Virus record (IMG/VR): IMGVR_UViG_3300009425_000016
Location: 1 to 64,000 of that record
Origin: a virus
DNA length: 64,000 nucleotides
Strand: one strand, 5' to 3'
Shown: piece by piece, positions 1 to 7,775 of the stretch
Numbering within the stretch: the first letter of the stretch is position 1
How the letters are laid out: every line of letters starts with the position of its first letter
Position numbers and translations under genes: made by a program
Notes under the pieces: generated by a model
Told to the model about the DNA's origin: nothing
Seen by the model: only the letters and a program-made list of their open reading frames with translations
The model's database searches: none

Positions 1-168
1 AGTTGCTGACATTCCCATATTAATTACTAAATCAAGTAAAATCAACCATCCATGACCGCTATACTTATCCTTATTATCCTGTCTGTAATTAAACAGAAAT
101 ATCCAAAATGATGAAAATAATACCAATCCAAGCATCATCATTTCAGAAGTGTTAAATAAATCAATCAT
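1..168 (-). CDS. Small membrane protein, 3' end outside window
   Basis: An open frame of 56 codons starts at ATG 168 and runs off the left edge without a stop, so the C-terminus is not seen. It begins MIDLFNTSEM and has a hydrophobic segment (about residues 10-27, rich in L, F, V, W), a short basic/polar loop (NYRQDNKDKY) and the start of a second hydrophobic stretch (WLILLDLVI). This suggests two membrane helices. AGGTAA lies 6-11 bases before the ATG as a ribosome binding site. It follows gp16 and two small genes, where T4 has the large terminase gene 17. I do not recognise a family; holin-like or accessory membrane roles are only possibilities. Confidence 0.55.
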   Translation of the reverse strand, partial: MIDLFNTSEMMMLGLVLFSSFWIFLFNYRQDNKDKYSGHGWLILLDLVINMGMSAT

Positions 169-180
169 ATTATGTTACCT

Positions 181-351
181 TTATTTTCCTTCAATTCTAT
201 TAAAAAATTCTATAGATTTTATAAGTTGTTCAATCTGATCTGTATGTGACAGTGATTGATATATAAGTAATCCAAATGTGAATAGAACTATAAACCATAA
301 ACATGTGAATGATATTAACACAAGTTTAGATATTAATTCTTCTTCTTTCAT
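181..351 (-). CDS. Small single-pass membrane protein (56 aa)
   Basis: The frame starts at ATG 351 within an ATGA overlap with the stop of the upstream 86-aa gene and ends at TAA 181-183. After an acidic start (MKEEELISK) comes one strongly hydrophobic segment (about residues 9-31, VLISFTCLWFIVLF then TFGLLIY). A polar, probably helical tail follows (DQIEQLIKSIEFFNRIEGK). Start/stop overlap and shared strand imply translation coupled to the gp16 region. The function is unknown. A one-TM protein with an extramembrane coil could be a lysis accessory or membrane-anchoring factor, but nothing in the sequence decides this. Confidence 0.6.
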   Translation of the reverse strand: MKEEELISKLVLISFTCLWFIVLFTFGLLIYQSLSHTDQIEQLIKSIEFFNRIEGK

Positions 352-608
352 TTATCTTCCAATTGATAATTAAATGCTTTTGTATCATTTGATGCTGGTT
401 TTGCCATTGGTCTAAGCCAAACATGAATTACCATACTACTCGTTGGTGATGGAAATTTAAAGGTTGGTTTACCCCTTCTCATACCAATATCATCAGTTGC
501 ATTTACTGGATGTCTTGCAAGTTTACGTTTCTTGATTTCATCACTAACTGCTTTGTCAAGTTTTCTGTCTAAACGCGTTTCTTTGAGATATTCTTTAAAA
601 TTTATCAT
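348..608 (-). CDS. Hypothetical basic protein (86 aa)
   Basis: The start overlaps the end of gp16 (4 bp) and the stop overlaps the next small membrane gene by ATGA, so it sits inside the late structural operon. The N-terminal half is highly charged and probably helical (FKEYLKETRLDRKLDKAVSDEIKKRK). The C-terminal half has a short hydrophobic beta-like stretch (SMVIHVWLRPM). There is no recognisable motif. Its position directly after the small terminase gene suggests a packaging- or virion-related accessory protein, but this is inference from context alone. Confidence 0.6.
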   Translation of the reverse strand: MINFKEYLKETRLDRKLDKAVSDEIKKRKLARHPVNATDDIGMRRGKPTFKFPSPTSSMVIHVWLRPMAKPASNDTKAFNYQLEDK

Positions 609-1009
609 TTATTCTTCTTATCCTTTATCAACTTTAATAAATCTGTAGTTGATCCAACATACAAATTATTATTAACTGATGCTGGTCCTGTTGGTCCTTT
701 ATTTGTTAATTCTTTTTTAACTTTTTGAAGATTTATCAATTTTTCATTAGTTTCACCAAGATTTTTAATCAACTGTGAAGCAACTTCAAAATGTCTTGCA
801 TGTTCAGTCGATTTTGCTATTTCTAATAATTCATCTAATGCGTCATGCCCCTTTTCCATTAGATTATAATAATTTTCTCTTGAGTATGTGTAATCAGTTT
901 TAAAATCCTCATCATCTGAATCTACTGTTAATCTTTTTTCTACCTTTTCTGGAAGAGTTGTTATTGGATCTTCAACCAAAACTTCTTGAACTAAATCTTT
1001 TACGTCCAT
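605..1009 (-). CDS. 16: Terminase small subunit, gp16-like
   Basis: A 134-aa acidic, mostly helical protein lying immediately after gp15 (10-bp overlap), the T4 position of gene 16. In T4-like phages gp16 is the small terminase subunit, which forms a ring and regulates cutting and packaging by gp17. The middle of the protein (about residues 45-105) is predicted helical, with heptad-like spacing (SRENYYNLMEKGHDALDELLEIA and the following LIKNLGETNEKLINLQKVKKEL, quoted here only as landmarks). T4 gp16 is 164 aa, so this one is slightly short, as is usual in marine T4-like phages. The call rests on gene order plus overall character. The gp17 gene is not in the window. Confidence 0.75.
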   Translation of the reverse strand: MDVKDLVQEVLVEDPITTLPEKVEKRLTVDSDDEDFKTDYTYSRENYYNLMEKGHDALDELLEIAKSTEHARHFEVASQLIKNLGETNEKLINLQKVKKELTNKGPTGPASVNNNLYVGSTTDLLKLIKDKKNK

Positions 1010-1905
1010 GCTACATCGTCTCCATCAAGTGTTAAACTAAACCCAAAATCATCATCCATCGCCGCATCCTCTGGTTTGGGTTTTATTCCAAGAGTTGCAG
1101 TTGTTTGTGTTGATGTATTTCCTAATAAATTTACGTCTGTAGATTCTAAATAAAGTGTTTCTGAATCTTCAGATATTACGCTATTAGTTGTAAATGCTGT
1201 ACTATCTTCCATAAGAATTGCATCTAAAGAACCAATATCTGGAGTCACCTCTCCCGCAACATTCCCAGGAACTATTAATTGAAGAGATATTTCCTTAATT
1301 TGTTTTCCAGCAGTCGATAATTCTGGATACAGAAAACTTTTCATTGTAAATTGCATATCCCATGATAAAGATCTTCTAGTTTCAAAATCTCCGTCATACG
1401 CATCTGTATAGTTAACAGAATTTAATATAATAGGACAATCGACTGCGATATCCATTAAAGGTACAGTTTTAATAGTTACTGTAAATTCTGGTGTAAAATT
1501 TGGTAAAATCTGTTCAACAATTTGTGCGGCATCTTCTGCATTTTTTGCTAAAATAGCCAAATCAAAAATAAAATTATAAGGAACAGGATTATATTGTGTT
1601 CTCATTGTTCCAGATATAGAAGAAGCATTCTTACCAACGGTATTCAATTTTCTTGTTCCATCATACATTATCTGACTCATCATAAACCCAATTCTAGGTA
1701 AAATTATTGCTGCGGTTCCTGTAAGAGTAGGATTCGCTATTCTAACCATGAATTTTTGTTTTGGGCCGTATGCAACAGGAATCTTTATGGTTTCAAATAC
1801 AACATTATTTGAATCGACTCTTTTAATTGAAATATCATTAAATAAAGAACCAAAGGCAACAACCATTTTTCTGATTGTTTGATGATACGTTGATGTTCCA
1901 AACAT
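1000..1905 (-). CDS. 15: Tail terminator / sheath stabiliser, gp15-like
   Basis: A 301-aa protein between gp14 and gp16, as in T4, where gp15 caps the finished tail and joins it to the head-neck complex. Features matching marine gp15 proteins are the N-terminal FGTSTYHQTIRKMVVAFGSLF, the segment with IPVAYGPKQKF, and a central region with MRTQYNPVPYNFIFDLAIL followed by an NFTPEFTV strand. The T4 protein is 272 aa. The C-terminal ~70 residues are acidic and look like a low-complexity tail (many D, E, S, T). The start shares its first base with the stop of gp14, so the neck genes are probably co-translated. Confidence 0.88.
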   Translation of the reverse strand: MFGTSTYHQTIRKMVVAFGSLFNDISIKRVDSNNVVFETIKIPVAYGPKQKFMVRIANPTLTGTAAIILPRIGFMMSQIMYDGTRKLNTVGKNASSISGTMRTQYNPVPYNFIFDLAILAKNAEDAAQIVEQILPNFTPEFTVTIKTVPLMDIAVDCPIILNSVNYTDAYDGDFETRRSLSWDMQFTMKSFLYPELSTAGKQIKEISLQLIVPGNVAGEVTPDIGSLDAILMEDSTAFTTNSVISEDSETLYLESTDVNLLGNTSTQTTATLGIKPKPEDAAMDDDFGFSLTLDGDDVAWT

Positions 1906-2750
1906 TATATGTTACCTTCAGAAAATGGATCTCTATCAGTGAAATCAAATATTGAATCACTTTCAGTTTGAATTCCTAAATTATTCGCCAGTGGATCTGT
2001 TAGAATTACCTGATTATTCGGCACTGCTGTCATAGACCAAGATGCAGTACTTGATGCACCCACAACATCATATACTGTAGTAATAGTACCAACAATATTT
2101 CCAACTCTCAAAGTTTTTGTAGTAGCATTCCAAGACAAAACTTTCATCGAAGCTTCGCCATTGTTGACTGTTTCTCCCGTCGAATAATTTCCTGATCCTG
2201 AAGTAAATACCAAGTCCATTGAATATCCATAATCCACTTCAATATCATCGATTGCTGAAATGCCAGTATCGATATCCTCATGACTGTACTCAAACGTTTC
2301 ACAAGTAAGAGTATATATTGGAAGATTCCCCAACTGATAAAATACCTTTTCGTGTTCAACAAATCTAACTTCAAATAATTTATCATTTAATGGAAAATAT
2401 ATTAAATCTCCTTCATATGGTCTATCAAGTCTTCCTACTATTTCTTCATCTTTCCACCGTCTTTGAGCAACATCTAAAATTACTTGATCTCGTATTTCAA
2501 GCCCAAATTGTCCTACCATATCACCTTCACCACTAAATCCATCAGTTGAATCTATATACATTTCTATTATATGTGCTCCTGTAAATTTAGAAGCGACGTC
2601 TTCACTATACAAATTATCTACTGCGACTGATGTTCTAGGCAGATAACTTATATCTATTCCATGTATTTTAATCGATTCTTCTACCAAATCGTTCAGTAAA
2701 TTTTGTTCTGGTTGAAAATCAACATTTTGAAAATATGTAGATACTGGCAT
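1905..2750 (-). CDS. 14: Neck protein gp14-like
   Basis: A 281-aa protein directly after gp13 (3-bp gap), corresponding to T4 gp14 (256 aa), a head-completion/neck protein connecting portal and tail. The conserved core is visible at residues ~20-160. It includes an LVEESIKIHG helix, a ISYLPRTSV turn, IIEMYIDSTDGFSGEGDMVGQFG and LEIRDQVILDVAQRRW, then a beta-rich part containing DLIYFPLNDKLFEVRFVEHEK. The C-terminal region carries an extra beta-rich insertion before a typical acidic tail. Orientation, spacing and neighbours (gp13, gp15) all match T4 order. Confidence 0.92.
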   Translation of the reverse strand: MPVSTYFQNVDFQPEQNLLNDLVEESIKIHGIDISYLPRTSVAVDNLYSEDVASKFTGAHIIEMYIDSTDGFSGEGDMVGQFGLEIRDQVILDVAQRRWKDEEIVGRLDRPYEGDLIYFPLNDKLFEVRFVEHEKVFYQLGNLPIYTLTCETFEYSHEDIDTGISAIDDIEVDYGYSMDLVFTSGSGNYSTGETVNNGEASMKVLSWNATTKTLRVGNIVGTITTVYDVVGASSTASWSMTAVPNNQVILTDPLANNLGIQTESDSIFDFTDRDPFSEGNI

Positions 2751-2753
2751 TTA

Positions 2754-3500
2754 TTATCCTACTGCAAAGTCGACTGGGAATTGATATTTTCCTTCTAAAT
2801 CTTGTAACAATATTTCTATATTTGATTTAGCTTCATCTAAAATTCTACCACCATCTAAAGTGGTTCCTCCAGGTAATTGTGTACCTTGATATTTAATTAA
2901 ATTGTTTCCCCATTGTTTTCTAAACAATTCTGTAGTGTATTGTTTTAACCACATATCATTAAAAACATCCGTATGTGTAGTTGGATCAACGATTTGTACA
3001 CATTCAGCAACAAGATAATCCCCCACATTAAATTCCTTAGACCAATCAACATCAACATATAATCTATCCTGATGCCTAGAAAATCTCATTCCTGGTTTCC
3101 CACTAAATACTTCTTGAAGTACTCCTAAATGTTGTTGTACTTGATAGTATGATACTATTGAAGTTTTGGTCAAATCATAAATATCATTTAAATATAATTG
3201 ATATCTAACATCAAACATGTTCTTTGTTGATCCACTATCCAAAGGAAAAACGGCTATAACACCAATAGTTGCCTCTAATAATGTAACGTATGAGTTATCA
3301 ATATCATCTTGTGTTATTTCGTGTTTTAAATATGTTTTAATTGTGGCATCTCCATGAAATTCTTGATACATTTGAAGACCTTCTTCCAATCTATCTTCCA
3401 GTTGATCCTCTTCAACATTGATCTGAATAACTGGTTTCCCTAATGCCCTTAAACAATATTCTCTTAATTCTGTTCTTGACGCTGGTTGTGTAGCTGACAT
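2754..3500 (-). CDS. 13: Neck protein gp13-like
   Basis: A 248-aa homologue of the T4 gp13 neck/head-completion protein (309 aa in T4). Visible family features are an N-terminal helix-rich segment (LREYCLRALGKPVIQINV), an RLEEGLQMYQEFHGD helix, and the C-terminal block with NDMWLKQYTTELFRKQWG followed by LIKYQG and the LPGG turn typical of gp13. It is the first gene of the right-to-left neck operon gp13-14-15-16. A CTAAATA motif about 40 bases upstream (3539-3545) and a GGAA ribosome site precede the ATG. Upstream lies the divergent accessory pair starting at 3558. Confidence 0.93.
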   Translation of the reverse strand: MSATQPASRTELREYCLRALGKPVIQINVEEDQLEDRLEEGLQMYQEFHGDATIKTYLKHEITQDDIDNSYVTLLEATIGVIAVFPLDSGSTKNMFDVRYQLYLNDIYDLTKTSIVSYYQVQQHLGVLQEVFSGKPGMRFSRHQDRLYVDVDWSKEFNVGDYLVAECVQIVDPTTHTDVFNDMWLKQYTTELFRKQWGNNLIKYQGTQLPGGTTLDGGRILDEAKSNIEILLQDLEGKYQFPVDFAVG

Positions 3501-3517
3501 AATGTTCCTATAACGGC

Positions 3518-3538
3518 GTTAATATATGTTATATTAAC
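3518..3538. promoter_or_regulatory. Perfect inverted repeat in divergent intergenic region
   Basis: The arms GTTAATATA and TATATTAAC are exact reverse complements separated by TGT. They lie in the 57-bp gap between gp13 (minus) and the epimerase gene (plus). A second, shorter inverted repeat (TAACG-G-CGTTA, 3511-3521) overlaps its left edge. Position and symmetry suggest an operator for a dimeric regulator or a 5' UTR hairpin. AT-rich palindromes can also arise by chance. Confidence 0.45.
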
Positions 3539-3545
3539 TATTTAG
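3539..3545 (-). promoter_or_regulatory. Putative late promoter for gp13 (CTAAATA)
   Basis: CTAAATA on the minus strand is one base away from the ATAAATA core of the T4 late consensus TATAAATA. It lies 39-45 bases before the gp13 start. A transcript from here would begin within the inverted repeat at 3518-3538. Confidence 0.5.
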
Positions 3546-3557
3546 TAAGGTAAGTTT

Positions 3558-4229
3558 ATGGAAATTTTGATTACTGGACATAATGGTTTCATTGGATCTA
3601 ACCTTTACAATTTTCTTAATTCATATCATAATATTTATGGAATTGATTACCCAAATGATCTATTAACTGCCCCCCTACCCAAAGTTGACTGTGTAATACA
3701 CTTAGCCGGTTCAACAGGTGTTAGAGAGAGTCATAAAAATCCTAAAAAATATTTAGATAATAATATAAAAACAACTAAAAGAATATTTGACCACTATAAA
3801 GATACAAAAATATTATTTGCTTCTACTTCTTCTGTACAAGATCTTAAAAGTCCATATGCATGTTCCAAATATGCATGTGAACTTATGGCGCCGGAAAATG
3901 TTGTTATTATGAGGTTTTTTACTGTTTGGGGAGATTATAAGTATAGAAAAGATATGTTATATGGACTAGCCATAGAAGGTAAATTAGACTATATTACTGA
4001 ACATAAAAGAGATTTTACTCATGTATATGAAGTTTGTAGAGCCATTAAAATACTAATAGATAAAGGAGTTGGTGGAGAACTTTATGAAATTGGTCACGGA
4101 AAACCAATATCCCCCCTTGACTTTTTGAAAAAGATAGGGTATAATAAGGTGTTACCGTTTAGGAAAGTTGAAGGTGAATCTAATATAACTTGTGCAGATC
4201 CAACTAAAATGGAAGAATTGGGATGGTAA
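3558..4229 (+). CDS. NAD(P)-dependent nucleotide-sugar epimerase/dehydratase (extended SDR)
   Basis: A 223-aa short-chain dehydrogenase. The N-terminus has the Rossmann signature (ILITGHNGFIGSN, residues 3-15). IHLAG follows at 47-51, an ST-rich strand (FASTSS) at 87-92, and the catalytic YxxxK pair is Y100/K104 (YACSK). The C-terminal half has RDFTHVYEVCRAI, the usual 'RDFxxVxDxxxA' block of sugar-nucleotide epimerases, and GELYEIGHGKPIS. At 223 aa it is shorter than the usual 300-340 aa, with gaps mainly in the substrate domain. Such enzymes interconvert UDP- or GDP-sugars. It overlaps the next methyltransferase gene by 7 bp. Substrate cannot be told from sequence. A glycan-precursor role fits the glycosyltransferases in the island. 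Confidence 0.85.
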   Translation: MEILITGHNGFIGSNLYNFLNSYHNIYGIDYPNDLLTAPLPKVDCVIHLAGSTGVRESHKNPKKYLDNNIKTTKRIFDHYKDTKILFASTSSVQDLKSPYACSKYACELMAPENVVIMRFFTVWGDYKYRKDMLYGLAIEGKLDYITEHKRDFTHVYEVCRAIKILIDKGVGGELYEIGHGKPISPLDFLKKIGYNKVLPFRKVEGESNITCADPTKMEELGW

Positions 4230-4744
4230 TTGACTACTTTAAAAATGATTGGAAACCTAATTGGAGCAAATATTCTTATAGCGGTTGGGAACTTCTAAAC
4301 AAAATATCAAATAATGAAACCATACTTGATATAGGTTGTGGTTATAATCTCTTTAAAGGACGTTATGGTGATAAATTATATGGTATTGATCCCGCCAATG
4401 ACAGTGCAGATGAAGTAATATCTATTGAAAAATTCGATGCTGACGGTAAACAATGGGATGTGGTTTTATGTCTCGGTAGTTTAAATTTTGGATCTATAGA
4501 AGATGTTGAGCCACAAGTACAAAAAGCTGTAAAATTAACCAAAGTTGGTGGAAGATTATATTGGAGACAAAATCCAGGACTAAATGATCATCGTTGGAAA
4601 AATCAAGAAAATATTACATTTTTTCCTTGGACATTTGATCTGAATTATAAATGGGCAAAAAAATATGGATGCACAGTTATGGGAATGTTATGGGATGACG
4701 CTAGAATTTATTCAGAATGGATTAAGGAGAATGAATGTGTTTAA
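4223..4744 (+). CDS. Class I SAM-dependent methyltransferase-like protein
   Basis: A 173-aa protein with the class I motif I (ETILDIGCGYN, D36-G40) followed by YGIDPAND, the acidic end of strand beta-2. WDVVLCLGSLNFG corresponds to motif IV, and LTKVGGRLYWRQNPG to the post-motif strand. It is short, covering little more than the Rossmann core. The start overlaps the stop of the epimerase gene by 7 bp, indicating a two-gene unit. Its 3' end overlaps the 3' end of the convergent TctC-like gene by 23 bp, and I see no terminator between them. The substrate is unknown; a sugar or small-molecule methyl acceptor is plausible from the neighbour. Confidence 0.8.
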   Translation: MVIDYFKNDWKPNWSKYSYSGWELLNKISNNETILDIGCGYNLFKGRYGDKLYGIDPANDSADEVISIEKFDADGKQWDVVLCLGSLNFGSIEDVEPQVQKAVKLTKVGGRLYWRQNPGLNDHRWKNQENITFFPWTFDLNYKWAKKYGCTVMGMLWDDARIYSEWIKENECV

Positions 4745-5837
4745 CTACTGCTTTATAACCTAGTCCTTCATTAACAAATCTTACTGCATTTTTTAATGTT
4801 GATTCATTTACCGCTTCATACATTCTTTTTACAATAAACTCAGAGTCTTGTCCAATAAATACCCCATAATTTCCTAATTTTTTTAATCTTTCTTTTTGAA
4901 ATTCCTCATCGAACCACGTTTTTGTTGCAATTGTTACCATATCATGATAATATACACTATCCTTAGTCACAAAAAAACTTTTTTGAATACCATCTCTCCA
5001 CAATCTCAATAAAACATATGCATCATAAACCTCTCCTTTGGGTTTAAATCCATGAGTTTGTTCAAATATATAATCGAAACATAATCCTTTAAGTTCAGGA
5101 TTTGGATCATCTACCCATTGACCTGTTTTATAATTCATTTGACAATGATGAAACCATATTTCAAGTTCATTGTTAGATAATGCTTTTTTATATTTTGCAT
5201 TACCTGTATAATTCTGAAAGGTGTCTCTACTTACATTCAATTCTCCATTTACAAATGCTACAATCCGCGCTCCTCCACTTTTCATACCTTTAACAATAAT
5301 TACTCTATCTTTAAAACATTTCATAAATTTATCCATATCATTAGTCTCTGGACACACCATTAGTCCCGCCGCGAAATGGTCTGGTTCTGATCCACCCCCA
5401 GGATTAAGTGCGAATTTTTGTTTATGGAATTTTGGATTATAATCTATCCTTTTGGGAATAAGCATATTACCAGGATGAATTAATATTGGTTTATATTTTC
5501 TAAAATCATAATTTCCAACATCTTCTAATAATGTTGCCATAGCATTTCCACCATGACTAGTCATCATATAATTACCGTATTTCAATTTACTTTCAAATTT
5601 TCTTAGAGCATTTTTTCCTCTATTTCCTGGGATATATTTAAAATCTATTTGTTCAATATTACCTGATAAATTATTATTCATATGTTTACCCCAAAGCCAT
5701 GCCCATCTCGAGGTTCCTCCTGGCTTTGGTGAACTAGGAATAACTGCATACATTGTATCAGCATTAACCTGACTGACCATAACCATTGTACCAAAAACAA
5801 ACAACATACATAATACTAATTGAATAAATTTAAACAT
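4722..5837 (-). CDS. TctC-like secreted substrate-binding protein
   Basis: A 371-aa protein with a clear signal peptide: a basic start (MFKFIQ), a hydrophobic core to about residue 20, and a VNA-DT cleavage site near residue 26. Directly after follows AVIPSSPKPGGTSRWAWLW. This resembles the start of TctC-type periplasmic binding proteins of the tripartite tricarboxylate transporter (TTT) family, where 'PxxPGGxxD' contacts a carboxylate ligand. The ALNPGGGSEPDHFAAGL segment mid-protein is also TctC-like. TctC proteins are ~320 aa, so this one is longer. Its start overlaps the TctA-like gene by 8 bp, which strengthens the assignment. In a phage it would have to be exported by the host Sec system and serve uptake during infection. 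Confidence 0.7.
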   Translation of the reverse strand: MFKFIQLVLCMLFVFGTMVMVSQVNADTMYAVIPSSPKPGGTSRWAWLWGKHMNNNLSGNIEQIDFKYIPGNRGKNALRKFESKLKYGNYMMTSHGGNAMATLLEDVGNYDFRKYKPILIHPGNMLIPKRIDYNPKFHKQKFALNPGGGSEPDHFAAGLMVCPETNDMDKFMKCFKDRVIIVKGMKSGGARIVAFVNGELNVSRDTFQNYTGNAKYKKALSNNELEIWFHHCQMNYKTGQWVDDPNPELKGLCFDYIFEQTHGFKPKGEVYDAYVLLRLWRDGIQKSFFVTKDSVYYHDMVTIATKTWFDEEFQKERLKKLGNYGVFIGQDSEFIVKRMYEAVNESTLKNAVRFVNEGLGYKAVVKHIHSP

Positions 5838-7275
5838 AATCCACCTTTACTTTTTTACTCAAAATGACCATCAATATTGATAACAACATTATTATAATAA
5901 CGAATGGTCTTATAATTATTTCTTGAAAACTATACAAATCTATCAATTGATATGAAAATTGTTCTAATCTTTCACTCAAAATAAATCCCAACAATACCGC
6001 TGGCCTGCTAATTTTAAAATGCTTCAGCATAAACCCACAAAATGAAAACACAATAAAAAATATTGAATCTTCTAAAATAAATTCATAAAAATTTGAACTT
6101 ATTATTGCCCACCATGTAACAAGTGCAACAAATGCTATGAAAAAATATTTATTGATACGAAATATTTTAGATATCGGCCCAGCTAATAATAATCCAAAAA
6201 ATGTAACTGAAATAGTGCCGACTAGATAACCAATTATTATAGAATTTATAAAATTTTTATCCTCTAATATATATAAATCTCCCATAGGAAATCCAATATA
6301 TTCCCATAATCCCATCGCGATCATTGCCCATGTTGCACCAGGAATACCTATGAGAATAGTGGGTATTAATGCTCCTGCCTTGCCGGCATTATTAACTCCT
6401 TCTGGTGCGACTATACCTTCTGGCGCGCCCTTACCAAATGGAGTTGAAAATACCCTTTTCATTTTTGTCGCTATACTATAAGAAATCCATTCTGAACCGC
6501 CACCACCATATCCCGGCAATAGTCCATAGAAAAACCCAATTAATCCCCCAACAAAACCATGTTTCCATAAACGTATTGCATCAATTATACCTTTTTTTAT
6601 TTGTTTAAAGTCACTATTTTCTTTAACAGATTTCATATCAAATTTACACAATGTATATAATTCTGGAATACAAAATAATCCTGATGCCAATACTGCAATA
6701 CCTATACCGTCATAAAGATAATATTCCATTCCAAATGTAAATCTTGGATTTCCTGTAACATCAGAACCAATTGATCCTAAACCAACACCTATAATTACTG
6801 CTAAAATACCTTTTAATGGTTTATTACTTGATAATAAACTTACACTCAAAAAACTAAACAATATAATAACCCACATCTCAGGAACTTTCATATATTGTAA
6901 AATATATTCATATAATGGAAGAACAATAAGAAATGGAACAAACCAAATAATACCTTGTATACCACTAGTGGTTAATGCTAAACTAATTGCGTAAGAACTT
7001 TGTCCTGCTTTGGTGAGTGGGAATCCATCGACCATTGTCGCCGCAGAAGAATTAGATCCGGGAATTCCAATATAAACTCCTGAAAAACTATCCCCTATTG
7101 TGCACGCAACAACCGCTGCCATAGAAAATGCGACAAATTCATATGGTATATGTGAAAAGTGATTTACAACACTAAACAGCATTATTAGTGCTTTGGTGGG
7201 ACCTGAAACGGGAATTATACCTATAAATAATCCATAAAGTGAACCCAATATAGTCCACATCAACAATTCAAACAT
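5830..7275 (-). CDS. TctA-like tripartite tricarboxylate transporter membrane subunit
   Basis: A 481-aa, very hydrophobic protein with roughly 10-12 membrane segments, the usual length and topology of TctA (about 500 aa). Hallmarks are GIIPVSGPTKALIM near the N-terminus and GIPGSNSSAATMVDGFPLTKAG (residues ~75-97), followed by the second half-repeat with GLLPGYGGGGSEWISYSIATK. Further on are APEGVNNAGKAGALIPTILIGIPG and then ATWAMIAMG. The doubled 'GxxPGxG' and 'GIPG' loops are typical of the inverted-repeat TctA fold. TctA forms the ion-coupled channel that takes substrate from TctC. No TctB (small four-TM subunit) gene is adjacent. It lies 15 bp after the small gene 7291-7728 and probably shares its two late promoters. 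Confidence 0.92.
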   Translation of the reverse strand: MFELLMWTILGSLYGLFIGIIPVSGPTKALIMLFSVVNHFSHIPYEFVAFSMAAVVACTIGDSFSGVYIGIPGSNSSAATMVDGFPLTKAGQSSYAISLALTTSGIQGIIWFVPFLIVLPLYEYILQYMKVPEMWVIILFSFLSVSLLSSNKPLKGILAVIIGVGLGSIGSDVTGNPRFTFGMEYYLYDGIGIAVLASGLFCIPELYTLCKFDMKSVKENSDFKQIKKGIIDAIRLWKHGFVGGLIGFFYGLLPGYGGGGSEWISYSIATKMKRVFSTPFGKGAPEGIVAPEGVNNAGKAGALIPTILIGIPGATWAMIAMGLWEYIGFPMGDLYILEDKNFINSIIIGYLVGTISVTFFGLLLAGPISKIFRINKYFFIAFVALVTWWAIISSNFYEFILEDSIFFIVFSFCGFMLKHFKISRPAVLLGFILSERLEQFSYQLIDLYSFQEIIIRPFVIIIMLLSILMVILSKKVKVDYV

Positions 7276-7290
7276 AATTTTTATAATTCT

Positions 7291-7728
7291 TTATACGGGA
7301 AATACTTCTTTAGCTTCATTATTAAATATAGTTTGACAATTATCACATACTCTCTTTGCATAGTCATTTGCATCAGGAATACCTGTCTCACTTATAATAT
7401 AATGTGCTTTCTCTACTGTTCTAGTCCACCCAATTCCTGCAGGCAATGTATCAAGAGGTTCATCTTTTATTTGGTCCCATCTTTTGTCAGAAAATATAAA
7501 TGTTTTTTGAAATCCATTTCCATTTTGCGTAAGCTCGTCAGTTACTACTAAATCACCATTTTCTAGATCATCATTTATATTATTGTCAGATGCCAGTAGA
7601 TACTGTCCTTTGGCGGCGGCGGCAATGTCATCACTGAACATTGCTAAAGCCTCAGATAAAGTTTCAAATGATGAAAAATCTAATTTTGAAAAAGATTTTT
7701 GAAAAGTTACAATAAGTCTTGCAGACAT
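7291..7728 (-). CDS. Small paralogous protein A (145 aa), unknown function
   Basis: Related in layout to the next gene upstream (7776-8168). Both start with a short beta strand (RLIVTFQ here, TTIVIFT there), have an acidic middle, and end with an aromatic block: FIFSDKRWDQIKDEP...GIGWTRT here, TWTDERWAIVQSIP...GNGWNRI there. This copy has an extra C-terminal tail with two cysteines (CDNC). Two exact TATAAATA late promoter motifs precede it, so it is probably expressed late and strongly, and it leads the transporter genes. The function is unknown. Small proteins of this shape near fibre genes of marine phages may be virion decorations, but that is a guess. Confidence 0.65.
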   Translation of the reverse strand: MSARLIVTFQKSFSKLDFSSFETLSEALAMFSDDIAAAAKGQYLLASDNNINDDLENGDLVVTDELTQNGNGFQKTFIFSDKRWDQIKDEPLDTLPAGIGWTRTVEKAHYIISETGIPDANDYAKRVCDNCQTIFNNEAKEVFPV

Positions 7729-7741
7729 TTTAAATTCCTTT

Positions 7742-7749
7742 TATTTATA
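7742..7749 (-). promoter_or_regulatory. T4-type late promoter TATAAATA (proximal)
   Basis: Exact match on the minus strand to the T4 late -10 consensus, 14-21 bases before the ATG at 7728. An AAAGGAA ribosome site lies between them. It is close to the start codon, so the distal copy may be the main site. Confidence 0.6.
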
Positions 7750-7761
7750 TGGTTACATTTA

Positions 7762-7769
7762 TATTTATA
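7762..7769 (-). promoter_or_regulatory. T4-type late promoter TATAAATA (distal)
   Basis: A second exact TATAAATA on the minus strand, 20 bp upstream of the first, at a suitable distance (34-41 bases) from the ATG at 7728. It would drive the small gene, the TctA-like gene and the TctC-like gene as one late unit. Confidence 0.65.
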
Positions 7770-7775
7770 TAAAGT

